Position numbers and translations under genes: made by a program. 64,000 bases of DNA, taken from NCBI RefSeq assembly GCF_002443255.2, contig NW_019211460.1:31275956-31339955 (forward strand), in the 5' to 3' direction. Position 1 is the stretch's first letter. Each line of letters opens with the position of its first letter. The notes below the pieces were generated by a model. It made no database searches. It had not been told where the DNA came from and worked only from the letters and a program-made list of their open reading frames with translations. The DNA is from Varroa destructor (lineage: Eukaryota > Arthropoda > Arachnida > Mesostigmata > Varroidae). This document shows, piece after piece, positions 62,634 through 64,000 of the stretch.

Positions 62634-64000
62634 ATTGGTTTATGTATGGTGACCTCTGTGAAGTGAACCAGAAAGTATCCATTTGTAATGTTATTGAGAA
62701 ACGTTCTTCCTATTTTAGTACATGCATTATGTATGCAGATGCGAGATTTCTCCGCTGTCAATACAATTCGGTAGTGCGGTATAATTCGGTAGACATGTTT
62801 TTTTAAGTACGATTTTCCCCAAGCAAGGGGCAACTGGACTAGACGAAATTATGCTTTTCGGAAGTCGATTGGACATCTAGTAGGACATGGTATGATAGAT
62901 TTTATTGCCCACAGAGAAGAACCACAAAAAATTTCAATCGGTTTTGGCACGATATCATTCATAAAATCCACCGCCAATAAATAAAACTATTCATTTTGAC
63001 GGTATTAAAGTGCTCTGCGATGAAAATGATCTAGATAGTGCTGTAGGTCGCTAAAAGCCAAGACATTCATGATTGTCTACATGTCTGTATTATTGCAAAC
63101 TGGCGGTTGTGGGCATCACCATTGATCAACACCAACAATATTATCAATAAACGGTACTAAATGAATCAGGTTCCGCGTAAGCATTGTAACGTTGGACACG
63201 AACGACGATTACAACATTTACTTTAGACCATACTGCGAAACGCTACACTGCGTTACAACGCTTTTGAAAGTCTGGCACACAGGCTTACACATACGCATAT
63301 ACACCACAAGTACAAAAATTCATTCTATCTACTTCCCGTGTCAATAATGTTAACTGCAACGTTACTTCATAACAAAAAACCTTTCAACCTGATCTACAGA
63401 CTTTGACAGTACGTGGATTAGATTTGACAATAACAGTGCCGACTTTGTCCCTCGGCAAAGATTAGAAGTGTTCTGCTCTTGCTGTGTCAAACTTTGTACC
63501 ATTTGTATCGAAATCTATGATCGACGCAGTCCACTGACAAGTTTATTATGTGTTCAGTACGTTGAAAATCACTCACAGTGACAACGAAGCCTTGTTCTCA
63601 TACGTTTGTTTCACTATTCGAACGTTCGTTCGCAGACTCCTTCGGCTCTTTACTTTAGCATTCGTTAGCTGGATCCAAAGAATAACCAGTTCTATCAAGA
63701 CGCGCAGATGGTAATCTCTTCTATAGGAATTATTCCTGCACTGTTTTGCGAAATCGCCCATCCAGAATGATTCCTCTCCTATGCAGCTATAAGCTAAAGT
63801 CTTCGCCCTGCATAGATACCATGTTATTGCCAAGACCTTGCTTTTTCGACGCATATACATGTAGTACATAAAACTAATTCTTATTGTTGTAATAGCGAGA
63901 CGGTATACACGACTCTGTTTGGTCTATGAGTACTGTGGTTTCCACTTAACTACTACTATTTCCACTCTAATCCCGTAGCTAAATCCATCACGCGTGGTTA
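62634..64000. other. Upstream flank of DERA
   Basis: Should hold the DERA promoter and 5' UTR. A minus-strand frame of 98 codons (63869-63573) is open and basic in composition, followed by a GTGAGT at its end. It shows no family resemblance and is not called a gene. Confidence 0.4.

Noticed and set aside
63573..63869. 98-codon minus-strand frame upstream of DERA
   Set aside because: No family features; likely chance in a long AT-moderate stretch.

Overview
This is a eukaryotic nuclear window: A+T-rich, mostly non-coding, with spliced genes whose introns begin GT and end AG. The four genes that can be read with confidence encode animal-type proteins. Intron size (about 180 bp to 3.6 kb), gene spacing and base composition fit an arthropod, possibly a mite or tick, but no sequence here fixes the species. 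No bacterial operons, CRISPR arrays, rRNA genes or convincing tRNA genes were seen. One 100-N assembly gap lies inside a TA microsatellite.

Layout. Positions 1 to about 24,000 hold no gene I can support: AT-rich spacer, two GC-elevated patches (about 5,000-5,960 and 20,488-20,710), a long (AT)n tract, two nearly perfect long hairpins and the gap. Positions 24,020-30,810 hold both subunits of general transcription factor IIE tail to tail: TFIIE alpha (GTF2E1, + strand, six exons, 387 aa) and TFIIE beta (GTF2E2, - strand, four exons, 283 aa). Their products form an obligate heterodimer that recruits and regulates TFIIH at RNA polymerase II promoters.

Positions 31,000 to about 49,700 are largely gene-poor. 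They contain a decayed Tyr/Asn/Ser/Gln-rich reading frame on the minus strand (33,924-34,373), a block at 36,283-37,007 bounded by two near-identical 68-69 bp direct repeats and holding broken coding-like frames, several inverted repeats and small simple repeats. Positions 49,769-52,645 carry three exon-like minus-strand segments that could belong to one unrecognised gene divergent from the next gene.

Positions 52,929-58,371 (+ strand) encode a PX-domain sorting nexin of the SNX10/SNX11 type with an unusually long C-terminal tail (440 aa, four exons). Positions 60,089-62,633 (- strand) encode deoxyribose-phosphate aldolase (DERA, five exons, 308 aa) with its catalytic lysines intact. The sorting nexin and DERA genes converge.

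The exon models for the four main genes were built by hand from splice-site motifs, phase consistency and remembered family features. The low-confidence items rest on reading-frame appearance alone. Coding-looking frames were found on both strands in GC-richer patches, so those items need transcript or homology support.
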